DNA from: Petaurus breviceps papuanus
Lineage: Eukaryota > Chordata > Mammalia > Diprotodontia > Petauridae
Length of the DNA: 64,000 bases
Direction: 5' to 3'
NCBI GenBank assembly: GCA_028583685.1
Contig: JAMXIF010001164.1
Coordinates: 9,898,259-9,962,258, forward strand
This document shows positions 35,547 through 47,733 of this stretch, piece by piece; positions within the stretch are counted from its first letter, which is position 1; every line of letters begins with the position of its first letter. Both the position numbers and the translations under genes were made by a program. The notes under the pieces were generated by a model that was not told the origin of the DNA, searched no databases, and worked only from the letters and a program-made list of their open reading frames with translations.

Positions 35547-38500
35547 CTCATGTAGAGCCAGGTTTACCCTGTCCTGAAGGGCCTGAGGTCTTGATTCAGT
35601 AATGTCTTTCCTTTGACTGGTTCATTGACAGGCATGGAAGTGAATCTTATACCAAAGAAGGCTTCATCTCAGCAATGACTCCCAGGGAGGAGGGAGGTTT
35701 GGTGACAAGTCTATTTTTTCCTCAGTTTTCTATCCTTTGCAGATATCTCCAGTCCTTTCCTGGACCTTCTTTCTTCTTCCTCCTTATCTTTTCTCCCACC
35801 CTTCCTTCTTCTGAAAGAATACTATGATATTCTCAGTTCTTCTAACCCCTCCTGAGATGTTTTCAGAGTACAATTGTACTCACAGAGCTTCTACTTTCCA
35901 AATGGCTTCAGGGTCACTTACAGGTTATTGTGATCTAGGGCCACCCACATTCAGGTTAATACATAACAAGAATTGGTGAGTATATATCATCCTTGCCTTG
36001 GCATCAGGCTCCCTCTTAGAACACAGATATTAGTATCTTACTTCACCTGAGCTCCAGGTTCCTGAACCATGGTCTATAGGATATAGACAGACTATCCCAT
36101 TCACAGATATTTTGAAATCCTTTACTACTGTCTTAACTTCCAAGGTTCAAGACCCTTTCTTGCTTGTTTGGGATTTCTGACAACTGATGTGTCAGTGCTG
36201 AATTTAGACCTCTTTTAGGTAAATTGAAGAGTAGGAAGCTTCACCTTCACCTTCATCTAATTAATCTGAGCTCTTAATCCCGACATAGTGTTATAGAACC
36301 TCAAAGTTGTTCAGCAGCTCGGAATTCATATTATACCAGCCATATCTGAATAGGATTTCTCCCAAAACATCCCTGACCGTCCAATTTCTAATTGAAGACT
36401 GTTATGTTTGAAGGCAGTCTATCTCATTTTGGGGCAGCTCAAATTGTCAGATATTTCCTCAGATTATACCCTTTTAAAATCCATTTGAAGGGTTACAGTC
36501 TCAGGATGAGGGGTCTTGGGACCTAGGTATCATGGTCACAAGATTTGGGCTTTGGTTCAGATAGGGTGTTGGATGTCATAGGGTTTAGGGGATCAGATAC
36601 TATAGGCTCAAAGTGTCTGAACCTGTGTCAGGGCTCACAGGTTCAGAGCTGGGGATCACTGGGGTCACAAGCTCAGAGGCTCAAAGATCAAGGCCAGGAA
36701 ACTGGGGGTTTCCAATAAGAAACTCACCAAAGCATTTGCTCTGGTTCGTGGCACGGTCTACAAAGACTTTGGCAGAGATGACAGTGCCGAAAGGCAGGAA
36801 CATCTGCATGAGCTCGGCATCTCCGAACTCTTGGGGCAGGTGATAGATGAAGAGGTTACAGCCTTCAGGGCCTAGTTACAAAGGGAAAAGGCAGATTAGT
36901 GAGAGGACCTCCCTTAGGGGCCCTTTACACTTCAGCTCCCCTGTCCCTGACAGGGTGGGAGGAGGAAATGGGGAGCTGGAACCTCACTCTACTGCTTGTT
37001 CAGGATGTTTTCTCCAGCCCTGGCACCATCCCTTCTTACCTTCTCTCTGCTGCTGAGGCAGGATCGGGGGCTGTGGGGGGAAGGCTGTGTTCACAGGGGC
37101 ATAGGCGGCTGGGTATGCTGCTGGAAACAGGAAAGAAGGTTGGAGGTGGGGAGCTCTTTCCCCAGTGACATCCTAATCAGATCTCATTCCCACCCTTTTG
37201 CTCAGGGCTTCTCTTGGCACATAAGGGTCATTTCTGTGTTTCTAACTATATATTCTACGTCTATATGTAGAATTGTCTCTCCCATGAGTAATCCCAAATG
37301 GTGAGGACAATATGTCTACAATAAGACTGGGGACTCCCCAAGGAGGGAAGCTGTACATCCTTCCTCCAACTGGGAGCTTATGCTATCTCCCCTACCAGAC
37401 CAGAGGAGATCACAAGCTCTACAATGGCCAATCCCCTCTACTAACCTTCTCCTCCTCCCCCACCCAGCCTAGAGAAAGTAGGTGGGAAAGAGGGAACAAG
37501 AGAAAAGACCATGAGAAGTCTGATGCAAGACCTGCATAATGCTGCATTCCTGCGTAGGCCTGCTGGAGGGGCTCTGCCACACTGGGGCTCTGAGCTGGTG
37601 AGAGACAGAAACAGAGACAGAAAGAGGTGGCAAGGCAGATAGAAACACAGGGTGAGAGAGGGAGAGAAGGACACACACAGAAGGAAACAGACAGAGAGAA
37701 ACAATGAGTGTGAAGGAGGAAACAGGATTTCCTCAGGATAGCAGATGACAGTAGATGGGAGAACTCCCTCTCATAGAACAGAGGAAGCTCCTCCCTCATC
37801 ATGGGATTTAGGTTTTTTGGGGCCTGGTGTTTCCATGCCTGGGGTCCGTGGATGACAGGGAGGGCAAGGGGAGGAGGGTGCCCACCTGGGTAGGGGTGGA
37901 GACCGTTGGTGTAGAGGGTGTCCGAGGTTGGCTGCCCATTGGTCTGGGGGGTGAGGGGACTGAATCCATTCACCCCAATGGGAGCAGCAATGCTGGGGAC
38001 AGTGCCGGTGCTGATGCCTGGTGGTGTGCTCGTACCTAGGGGCCATAGGGAAGCCAACGTCAGGCCTTTCAGCCTGGATTGAGTGGGCAGTGACTAGTAC
38101 TAGCAGCACCCTTTTCCCTCTAAGTATATAGGTCAAGACCAAAGCCTCAAGGGAAGAGAGCAGGCCTAGTCACATTTCCTCTTTGGTAGGGGGCCTATCA
38201 GGGAGGAGGTTCCCTGTGGGACCTTTGCCCAGGATGAGAGGATGGGAGCGAAGGAAGCAGTCATGACTTGAGACCCTTGACACCTAGCCTTACAACCTAG
38301 TCTTTTAAGAAGGGTCTGGCTAATTCTGAAGAGAAGAGAAGGGTTAGGGGGAAATGCTGACTTAGAATCACCATTCCTCTCCTACCCATCCCCTTGCCTC
38401 CCGGTCATCCTTCTGCCACAGATGAAGAGGGGAAACAGTAGGGGGGAAGTGGCCAGTACCTGATGAGGGTGTCACGGGCGTGGCGATGAGGCCACTGACA

Positions 38501-41500
38501 TTGAAGGCTGCCATTTGCTGCATCTGGGCGGCGGCAATGGCTGCCATGGGGTTGAGGCACGTTCCTTGAGCTGCCATCAGGGCTGCTTGCTGCTGCATTA
38601 TCTTAAAGAAAAAAAAAGGAATTGTAGGGAGGAGAGAGGGCAACAAAGAGGCAGGATGGGGAGAAGAAAGGGTGCAAAGGAGAAAGATGGGTCACAATGA
38701 CTGAGCGAGAATGGGATGAAAGATGAACGATGTCCAATGTACCCCATGCACTCCCAGAGAAATGGGTGGCCAATGCTCTTGCGCCTGATGGAGTTGGAGT
38801 TGGAGTTAAAGCAGTCACAGGCACCACTCAGGGAAAATGCTATCATTGATGCAGATGGGGGAAGGGGGCAATGAGGAATCCCAAAGAGGAGGCATCCCCT
38901 ACCGCTTGTGTGTACACTCCACAGGCTCCAAACTGTACAGTCATCGGGTGAAAGATGCCCAGCTGCCCAGCCATCTGGTGCATCCTCCTTAGCGTCCGCT
39001 CCTTGTCCGTGTCAGCAAACTTCACAACAAGGCTGGAGGAAGCTCCCTGAATCGGGGGGTGGGGGGTAGAAGGAGGCATTGTAGAATCCCTGGCTGTCTT
39101 TTTCTTTCAGAGAATATAGATGCTTTGAACCCCTGCCTCTCCTCCTGTCATTCCACTACTTTCCAAGTGTGTGACTGTGTTTATTTTTGCAGGGAGAAAA
39201 TGGAGGCAGAAGGAAGTAAGAGGGGATACATTATTTGGGATAGAGGTTCAGCAAGCAAGATCATGGTAGAAGTGAATAGGGTATAAAGAATGGATCCCAT
39301 CTTAACCCAGGCTCTTTGTCACCAACATGTGGGGTGGGCTCTCTGGGCAATCCCTTTTCTCCCTTGGTCCCCTAGGGCTCTTCCTCACCGGCATAGTCTG
39401 GCTGCCATGCAGGCTGTTGATGGCAGCCTGGGCCTCTGCGTGGCTCCCAAATTTCACAAAAGCACAGCCTAGAGCAAGATAAAGTTGAGGTTAGGTCAAA
39501 TTGTGGGACATAGATAATGTTCGGGGATTAGATCCTTATCACATGGTTTTTCAGGATGAAAATTGGGGTGTTTTTGGGTCAGGGTTGGGATTATAGGGTC
39601 AGTTTAGATCACAGGATCCAGACCCAGTCTACTGGGTCAGTCTGGGGCCAAGGGGCATGTAGTAGTACAGTCAGGAAGAGGTCATGAGGTTCAGGATGGG
39701 GTTAGGTTGGGATCATGGGACCATGGGATTAGGATGGGGTTTCAGGGCTAGTATGAGGTCATAGGGTCAAGGTTGGGATCAGCACAGAGTAATGGGCCCA
39801 CACCTTTGCTAGTTCCATCAGGGCCCCGGAGGATGGTACACTCCTCAATCTGGCCAAAAGGCTCAAACAGCCGCCGGACATCCTCCTCGCTCTGCTGCTT
39901 CCCCAGCATCCCCACGAAGAGCTTCCTGTCTTCTGAAGGCAAGCCCCATGTGGTGACCCTAGGGCTGAGTCCTACCTACCTAGCCCTGGCTACAAAGTCT
40001 GAATTCCCCACTTCTCTTACTCCTCCAGGGACCCTGGGGCCAATGAAGGTCCCCACCTAGTCTGCAGCCCAGCCTCTTCCCATGCAGCCTACGAAGCAGA
40101 GCCTGAAGGACAACCCTTCTTCCAACAATGAGCCCTTCTCCCGATCACTGACCTACCATGTCCCTCACTGAACTTCCATCTCTGAGTTAGCCCTGCTCTC
40201 TACCTTCCTAAGTTTCTATCACTAACATAGTGATCTCATTCCCCTCATTAAGCCCCTTCCACTGAACTCCTGTCCCCATGACTAAGACTGAACTGTTCTT
40301 GAGCTCTATGTTCCTCAGCTGAACCTTATCCTTAACACTGAAACTCCATTTCTGTCACTGAGACCCTAACACCAAGTTCCTCATGCCTAACACTGATTCT
40401 ATCTTCCACTAGCCTGGCAAGCTCTGAGAGCAGAAACACCTTCTTATCTGAACTTTGCCTCCTTCTCAGGGCCTACCATAGTGCATAGCATGTATCTGCT
40501 GAATTAAATCCCTGAAACCTTTTTTTCCTTGACTCTGAGCTTCTATCCATCCTTCCCCATGCCTGGGATGGAAGTAACTTCCTCTGTTAGTGTGTTGAGG
40601 GCTTTGAACCCACCCTTATAACATCTTTAAAGCTGCCCAAACCCTGGGGTGACCCTTACCTTTCATTAAGTGCCACAACCCCCTTGGTCACCTCCCTCCC
40701 CAGCACAGGCCAGTTTCCAGACAAGGTGGAGAGTGGAGGAGGTGAAGGGAGGAAGTCCTGTGAATGACCTTCATTTGTAAAGGACAAAGGCCATTGAGGA
40801 GAGAAAGGGCAATGTAAGGCGATAAGGTGGGATCGACAACATTGGCTCTTCCAGGTCCTGGGAGGACATAGGGTTAGCTCCTGTGGTCTAGATGAGGTTA
40901 GGAGTCAGCTCATCTTGGATTCCCTCTGAATCTCCTGCCAAACTTTCCTTGAGACTGTTTGGATGCTCTGATGGCCCTTTCTTTCTCCCGCCTGCTTGGT
41001 TGTCCTGAAACCTATCTACTAGTCATTATTTGCAATGAAACCCTCAGGATCCCTCAAGGGTTTGAAGATTCTAAGACTAAGAGGGAGTGCTTGTTGGCTG
41101 ACAATGGTGTCCCAGGTGTGGAAATAGAAGGCAGGCAGCCTGGGTCCTGGGGTCCAAGGGAGAAAACAGGGTACCCCAACACATCAGAGTGGACCAGGTC
41201 CCTTGTAGGACTCGAGAGCCTTACCATCTACACTGGGGTAATAGATGTTTTCTGCCCAGCCTCCATAGTCTCTCTACCAGCAGACTATGGGGAGGCACCT
41301 TTGAGAGGGCAGAGCTCTGGGGATGGGTTTTTTCATGATTGGAGGCCTTCCCTCTGACATCATATGAGTCTGATCATGCTCCCTCTTTGATTTAACCTAT
41401 ACCATCATCTGCCACCCCACTTTATTCCTCAAGTTCGCTCCCAGACCTGGAGAAAATGTAGCATCTAACCAGGGCTTGTGGGGTTCAGTGCTTGGTGGGC

Positions 41501-43070
41501 TTTCTCAGTGGTCAGTGCTAAAGTTCAAAGTCCATAGGATGGGGTGAGCCTACCCCCATTTCAGAGGTACTTTAGTGTAGGGTGAGGAAGGAAAGGATGA
41601 GTTGTTGGGGGAGAGTACAAAGACCATATTATTCATCAAAGCAGTGTTGACCAGCAATCATGTTTACTTAGACTAGGCAAGGGAAAAGTGAGGTATGTAG
41701 ATAACTATCCTCCCTATCATTTTCTAGGAAATCAATCTCAGTGAAGCTAAGCTTCTTCAAGGCTTGTGTCTCTCTCAAAACACTTGTTCTTCTCATCTAG
41801 AGGAATTCTATTTTTTTAAGTGGGGTGTACTGACTTGTGATTTGATTTATAAAGGGAACTTCCAATGAGGAAATTCCTTCCAAAGCAGACCAGCAAGAGG
41901 TCTGTATCTTACTTTCTTTGAGCAAGGGTTCTTAACCTGGGGTCCATGGACCCCTGATAGATTTCAGGGATTCCATGAACTTGTATGGGAAACATCAGAT
42001 CTTTATTTTTATTAACCTTTAACTTAAATTTAGTATTTCTTTTACTTATTTAATTAACTATTAATTGTGCTGAAAAGGTTTCACCAGATTGCCTAAGAAG
42101 TCCTTGGCACAAAAAAATATTAATAACCTGTCTCAAAGAGTTTTCCAAGATATTGAGAAATTAAATAACTTGTTTAGGGTCATACCACTACTATGTGTTA
42201 GAGGCAGGACTGGAATCCATGTCTTATTGCCTCTAAGGCTGCCCTCTACTATCCCACACTGCTTTTTTTTTGAGGCAGTTGGGGTTAAGTGACTTGCCCA
42301 GGGCCACACAGCTAGTAAAGTGTCTGAGGCAGGATTTGAACTCAGGTATTCTTGACTCCAGGGCCAGTGCTCTATTCACTGAGTCTTCTACTATCCCACA
42401 CTACCTTTTAAGATGGATGATAGGATCCTAGATTTAGAACCTGAAGGAGCTAAGAGAATATATATTTTCTCCCTGCTTTTCTTTCCTCTCCCCACAAGTT
42501 ACAAATGAATGACCTGAAGATAGTATACTGAGCCAAAACTCATGAAATGCTATAGGAAATCCCTTCCTGGTTGGGTGTTAGACTTTTGAAAGGATTTACA
42601 ATTCCCTGCCATTTTGATCAGCACCTGTAGAGCCTGACCTTGCTCTGGGGAGCAGCATTCCTCCTTCACCTTTCTGTCTCTGCCCAGAGGCTGGGCACAA
42701 TCCTGGGAAGCTTGGATGGCTGAGACAGCCAGGTCCACAGAAGATCAGGGGCCACCCTAGCTGGGGAGCTGAGGCTCAGGCTTCCCCAGAAAGCACTTCC
42801 ATGCTGTGAGGGGATGCCTACACTTTTCTGAGGTGCCTATCTTCACCCCATTCCTGATCTCAGGGACATCCTAGTGGAAGTCAAACAGTCCCAACCCTAG
42901 AAGTTCTACCTTTCTCTGGGCACACAGATCCTGGACTGGGAATTGGAAGGAAGGTTCTTCTTTTCCTTATTTCCCACTCCCACCCCCCAATCCCAGGGAA
43001 TGGGAAAGGGCAACGAGCTACCTCCTCGGCCTTCACTGTCAGCAGGCTTCACCTGGATAGGGCGGTTCAT
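35005..43070 (-). CDS. CELF6: CELF6, RRM2 to C-terminus (ten exons)
   Basis: CELF/Bruno-type RNA-binding protein that binds U/G-rich RNA and regulates splicing and mRNA fate, mainly in neurons. Coding exons in transcript order: 43070-43022, 39932-39804, 39468-39389, 39046-38903, 38601-38460, 38035-37886, 37594-37532, 37120-37040, 36871-36728, 35132-35005 (TGA 35007-35005). They splice in frame to about 369 residues. RRM2 has RNP2 KLFVGML and RNP1 GCAFVKF; the linker follows; RRM3 has NLFIYHL and KCFGFVSF, and the protein ends [18 protein letters not shown]. The linker phrases [17 protein letters not shown] and [15 protein letters not shown] fit CELF6 better than CELF3, 4 or 5. RRM1 (about 115 residues) is not in the window. 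Several donors are weak (GTCTTG after 37532, GTACTG, GTGTGG). Confidence 0.94.
35133..36727 (-). other. CELF6 last intron, with (GT)n
   Basis: Contains a GT dinucleotide run at 35511-35544, which is (AC)n in the transcript. Otherwise no recognised repeat. Confidence 0.7.
35511..35544. repeat. (GT)17 microsatellite
   Basis: Uninterrupted TG dinucleotides inside the last CELF6 intron. Confidence 0.95.
39480..39790. repeat. Degenerate G-rich tandem repeat filling a CELF6 intron
   Basis: The short intron between the RRM2 exons is built from irregular units such as 'gggtcagggttgggattata', 'ggttaggttgggatcatggg' and 'ggtcatagggtcaaggttgg'. Unit length about 10-20 bp. Confidence 0.5.
41933..42130. 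mobile_element. hAT-like non-autonomous DNA transposon
   Basis: Left end CAAGGGTTCTTAACCTGGGG continuing 'tccatggacccc'; right end 'tccttggcacaaaaaaatat taataacctg' is the imperfect inverted copy. The 8-bp flanks TCTTTGAG and TCTCAAAG agree at five positions. About 198 bp, no transposase. Confidence 0.55.
42140..42244 (-). repeat. MIR-like SINE fragment
   Basis: 'ttaaataacttgtttagggt cataccactactatgtgtta gaggcaggactggaatcc' is a diverged complement of the MIR 3' half. Confidence 0.45.
42261..42386 (-). repeat. WSINE1-type SINE with perfect target-site duplication
   Basis: 'ggcagttggggttaagtgac' to 'tgctctattcactgag'. The 16-bp flank TCTACTATCCCACACT is exact at 42245-42260 and 42387-42402. 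The copy is short and lacks part of the head. Confidence 0.88.
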
Positions 43071-43259
43071 CTGAAAAACAAAAGATGTGCACATACAGTT
43101 AGGGAAGGAGTCCTGGAGCCCATACGGTTCAGGAAAGAGGCCTAGCCCCTAAGACCCCTTAGCTGAGCCCAGCACCCCCTTAGCCACTGACCCATGAGGG
43201 ATTCCAGTGCTTCTTATCCTCAAGGTCCCCAGCATCCCTGGACCCTGTCTGGCTTGGAT

Positions 43260-43520
43260 CCTTCAAGGTTGGCCAAAACACTGGCCTGAATAATTCCAAT
43301 GGATTCCTATTGTCTTTAGGATAAAATTCTGATTCCTTTGGCATTTAAAGCCTTTCACCATCTGGCTACAGCCTACTTTTCCAGGCTTACAGCACAGTAT
43401 TCTCCTTCATACACCCAACAGTTCAGTTAAACTGGTCTACTTGTGGTTCCTCATATACAATATTCTATCTCCCATCTCCAAGTCTTTGCACATTCAGCAC
43501 CCTAGTCCCCCCCAACCAAA
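43260..43520 (+). repeat. L2 LINE 3' fragment
   Basis: 'aatggattcctattgtcttt aggataaaattc', 'ggcatttaaagcctttcacc atctggctaca', 'ctccaagtctttgcacat' follow the L2 3' consensus. Confidence 0.7.
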
Positions 43521-44389
43521 TATTTATTCTTTTGATCTCAACTTCAGAGGGGGGGTGGTAGGGACTGGTGTTAATGACTTAAACTCTGATTCCCTCCAAC
43601 TGCCTCAATCTCCTAGCCTGCATACTTCAGGACTTAGCCCTAGTCTCACACAATAACACTATGCTTCTTCCTTAGCCTGACTGTCCTGTCCTAAACCCAG
43701 GAGGTTTGGGATGTCCCCCTGTGCACCGGATGATCACTTTAAGGATTTCCCTATCAAGGTCACTGAGGCTGGAGCAGGGTTAAGAGTTGGAAGTAATTTA
43801 TGTAGTCTCAATTAGAATAAACTGGCTATGAGCTTTCAGATTCTCAGATGAAAGAAGTGTTGGGAACTCTTGGTCTCTTCTCCCTAGTTTAGGAAGAGTC
43901 AATCTCAGACTTTGGGGGAATAGGGACATCTGCCTAAGTCAGGTATGGGGTAGAGAAATGTTCAACCTCCTATGTCCTTGGTGAATTTTTCTAGCCCTCT
44001 CGGGAGAGACACTGAATTAGGCAGATATAAATCACTGCCATCATTAAATTGAGTACCAAGGTATGCCTGGATAGCCCTATTGCTGGGTGTTACTGGGGAG
44101 ACAGGAAGCAAAACCATAAGCCCTCACCTCCAGGAGCCAGTGTAGTTAGAGGAACAAGACCCAAATACTTGAGATAAAATGATACAAGATAGTCTCTGCT
44201 AAATGTCCAATGAGTGGGATGTATAGCAAGGGCCAGGGCTGAGAAGGGAGAGGTCAATGTGGAGGCTTCCTAGAGGACAGAAGACTTGATTTAGTCCCTC
44301 AACCATATCCTGGATAAAACATTCTTTAAGAATATGATGGCTCTAAATGTCCTTTAACCTGACTCCAGGCTCTTGCTGCAAGTCTGATA

Positions 44390-44515
44390 ATATGGTTCAT
44401 ATTTATATAGAGATCTATGGTCTACAGAATGCTTCCTTTACAACCTTGCTGGGTAGGTAATACATACTGCTGTAACCATTTTATGGATGAGGAGACTGAG
44501 GCTTTGAGACATACC
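44390..44515 (-). repeat. MIR-like SINE
   Basis: 'aaccattttatggatgagga gactgaggctttgagac' preceded by 'catatttatatagagatcta'; complement of a MIR/Ther-class SINE. Confidence 0.5.
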
Positions 44516-44517
44516 AC

Positions 44518-45075
44518 ATCACTGCCCTGCTCTAGAAGTTACAGTGGCTTCTATTATCTCTAGAAAAAAGACAAACTCTTTCGGCATTTAAAACCCTTCA
44601 TAATCTGGTGACAACAGCTTATCTTTCTAGGCTTACTGCACAGTATTCCTTTTTATGAAATACCACACCCTGTACTTCAGCTAAATTGATCTGCTTGCAC
44701 TTCCTCACATACAACATCCCATCTCCTATCTCCATGTCTTTGCACAGGCTGCCCACATGCCTAGAATACTCTTCCTTCTCATGCTTGCTTCTTAGAATCT
44801 GTAGCTTTCTTCAAGGCTCATCTCAAGGTCCACTTCCCACTGGAGGCATTTCTCAGTTTCTCCCCTTTCTCTGTATCCCCCCTCCATTTTTAGAACCCTA
44901 CACCCATCTCTGAAATGACTTCATATTTATTTTGTATCTCCTTATCTGACTTATTTGTGTATATGAAGTTTCCCTCCCATAGCTCCTTGAGGACTGTGTT
45001 TTGTCATTATGTTCCCATTGCTTGGCACAAAGCAGGCACTTAGTGCTCATTGAATAAATGAATGCCTGAATGAAC
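44518..45075 (+). repeat. L2 LINE 3' end
   Basis: 'gaagttacagtggcttctat', 'aaacccttcataatctggtg', 'catgtctttgcacaggctgc', 'cagcaggcacttagtgctca ttgaataaatgaatg'-type tail. One of the clearest L2 3' ends in the window. Confidence 0.8.
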
Positions 45076-45559
45076 TGGCTCTTCTAAGGTTGAACAGGGA
45101 GGTGAGAACCATGGCTTGAATCCAGGTTCTGATCAATGTGTCTGCTTCCCCAGTACTTCGATCCAAGGAAGATGGTGCCCTGGACCATAAATACAAGGAC
45201 TTTGGCCACTGGAAAGGTACTTTCCCCATTATAAATTAATAAATTGGCTTTCTGGCTTACAAATCTGTTTACAGTGAATTTGTCTAGCACAAATCAATTC
45301 CTTAGTGTCTCGTGGCTTTTGGGTGAACTAATGAAATTGAGTTTCTGAACTGTGACAGTCTCATTGTGATCATTCCTTTAATCCACAGACAGACAGCAGA
45401 AGCTGTCTGCCTTTGAGACAGACTTAATATGTTTGCATGTAGTACAAGGAGCTCTTGGCCCTCAGAGAGAAGAACGAGGTTGTGTTCTTTCTGAGAAGAT
45501 GGATGAACTGGGAGAACTGAAACAAACAAAAAAATGATGAGGATTTGGGGATATTGCAG

Positions 45560-46020
45560 AACAGTTCCAGCTGGACAACTTCCACATTGCAGGGTGACAT
45601 AGAGTATGACAGCTGAAAGGGACCTCAGAGGTTCAGTTGGTTTGAATACTGCCAGCAATGGGGAGCTCATTATTTTTCAAGGCAATCCACCAAACTATTG
45701 GAAAACTTTAATTATTAGGAAGTTCTTTCTTACAATGAACCAACATCTGCTTTCCTAAAATTTTCACCCAGTTCTGTTCTTCTCAGTCAAGCAGAAGACA
45801 TCTAATTGAACCTCCACATTTCTGGTACTTGAAGACAGTGAACATGTTCTCTTCTTCAGGTTATATATCACCAGTTACAGCAATTGATTTTCAGGTAGTG
45901 TGGTTCTGAGCTCCTTCACAATTCTGGTCAACTTCCTCTAGATAACTTGGCCACATCCCTTTTAGAAAAGAATCTAGCATTCATATGTGGTCAGAGCACA
46001 AGGGTATTTGTTTTGGACAT
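45560..46020 (-). repeat. CR1/L3 LINE 3' end
   Basis: Complement of the CR1/L3 3' region: 'tattaggaagttctttctta', 'tacttgaagacagtgaacat', 'tggtcaacttcctctagata', 'catatgtggtcagagcac'. The only CR1/L3 copy here on the minus strand. Confidence 0.65.
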
Positions 46021-47560
46021 TACTACTGGAGGTTAGCTATTAAATGTCCACAGCCTAAGAAATAGAATAAGAATCTGAAGGAAGCAGGGCACCCAGATGA
46101 CTCTTAGAGAAGAGTCACTTTTTTTCTTTATATAATTTTTATCAGAAACCTAATTAAACATTGAATAAGGCTATGTTACAATACACTTTAACAAAAACAA
46201 TAATGATGTAGCTATTTCTTCCTTAGTATTCTGTTCTGGAATACCTACTCCTTAGGTAACAAAGGAACTTTCATCTGAAACCTTTCCCTCTCCTAACCTC
46301 TTATACTCACTAAGTCTTGGTTCCCTACTGATGACACAGTTTCCTTGGACACCCTTTCCAACAATGATTGTATTTTCACTAATACCTTGACTCCCCCAAC
46401 TCCCACTGTGGTAGGAGAAGTGTTGGGGAAGTTGAAATATTTCTTGCTTGCCATTGCCACTTCTAGGATTTTTTTTCTACCACCATAACTTGGTAACTTC
46501 TTTTCCTTAGAGGTTCATTCAGTTCATTTTTGTCACCCAATCAAGATTCTGGTGACTGTCTACCAATCTCTAGTTCACTCTCCTTTCCTCAATAAGATGG
46601 TGCATGACTCACACACATTCTCTCTTTCCTCTTTCTCTCTTCCTGCCTTCATACTAGGGGAGTTCAATATACATATTGATATTCTCTCAAACACCCTAAA
46701 ATCCTACTTCCTCAACTTATTCATTCTCATGAGCCATTCTCTACCTCACCTCAACTACACACAGAAAGTTATATCTTTGATCTTGCCATCATCCACAGAT
46801 GCACTACGTCTATGTTAAGGAACTCTGAAATTCCTTTATCTGATCATAATCTGTCATTCTACCTCCATCTCTGCTTTGCAACCCCAAAACATGTTCATTG
46901 TTCTCCCCATGACCTCTAATCTCTTAGCCCTTCAGTTCTTTCCCAGGCTATCACTTCCACACTGGTTTTATTCTTCTTTCTTTATCTCTTGTTGAACAAG
47001 TTCAACTTTATACTATCCTTTGCTCTTGGATCCCTTGTTTCCTTAATCTCTTAAAGATCTTGCCCTGTTAAGCCTCATGCCTGGGTTACTCCCACCATCT
47101 TTTGACTTCCTTTCTATTCACAATCGGTTACATGAAGATGGAGGAAATAATGAAACTGTGCTAAGTCCACTACAAATTTAAGTTACATAATTTCAACTGG
47201 GCTCTCACTGTTGCAAAGTAATGCTTTTATACCTCCCTAATTGACTTATCATTCAACTCACTTCAGCAGTTTTTCTAAACTTTTTTATCCTTTCTCAAAC
47301 CTCTCTTGGCTCCCCTTCCTCTCTCTCTTTCAGCTGAGATCCTTCCTTCATATTTCACTGAAAAAAATGAGACCATTAATGAAAGTTCTTCCTTTTTTTC
47401 TCCTCCTCATTTCACATTATTATGCAGCTGCCTTCTGCCATGATCTCCTTTTTCACGCCATCTTACATAGAGGGATGGGTCTTTTCTTTGCCAAGGCAAA
47501 CCTTTTACATGCATAAGTGATAAAATTCCATCCTGTCTTCTCTAGCTTCCCCTCTATTTT

Positions 47561-47733
47561 TTTTTTTTGCCTTTTTTTTGGAGGACAATTGGGGTTAAGC
47601 AATTTGCCCAAGGTTACACAGCTAGTTTTTTTTTTTTGTGTGTGTGGGTATTAAGTGTCTGAGGCCAGAACTGAACTCAGGTCCTTCTGACGCTGGGGCT
47701 GGCACTTTACTCACTGCACCACCTAACCGCCCT
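47561..47733 (-). repeat. WSINE1-type SINE with perfect target-site duplication
   Basis: 'ggacaattggggttaagcaa' to 'gcaccacctaaccgcc'; it carries an internal T12/TG run. The 16-bp flank GCTTCCCCTCTATTTT is exact at 47545-47560 and 47734-47749. Nested in L2. Confidence 0.9.

Larger units (their letters stand above)
39933..43021 (-). other. CELF6 intron between the MNRPIQ exon and RRM2
   Basis: 3.1-kb intron. Holds a degenerate pyrimidine-rich tandem region (about 40100-40470), a hAT-like element (41933-42130), a MIR-like fragment and a WSINE1 copy. No additional exon found. Confidence 0.65.

Noticed and set aside
35005-43070. CELF3, CELF4 or CELF5 instead of CELF6
   Set aside because: RRMs alone do not decide, but the linker phrases and proximity to PARP6 fit CELF6 best.
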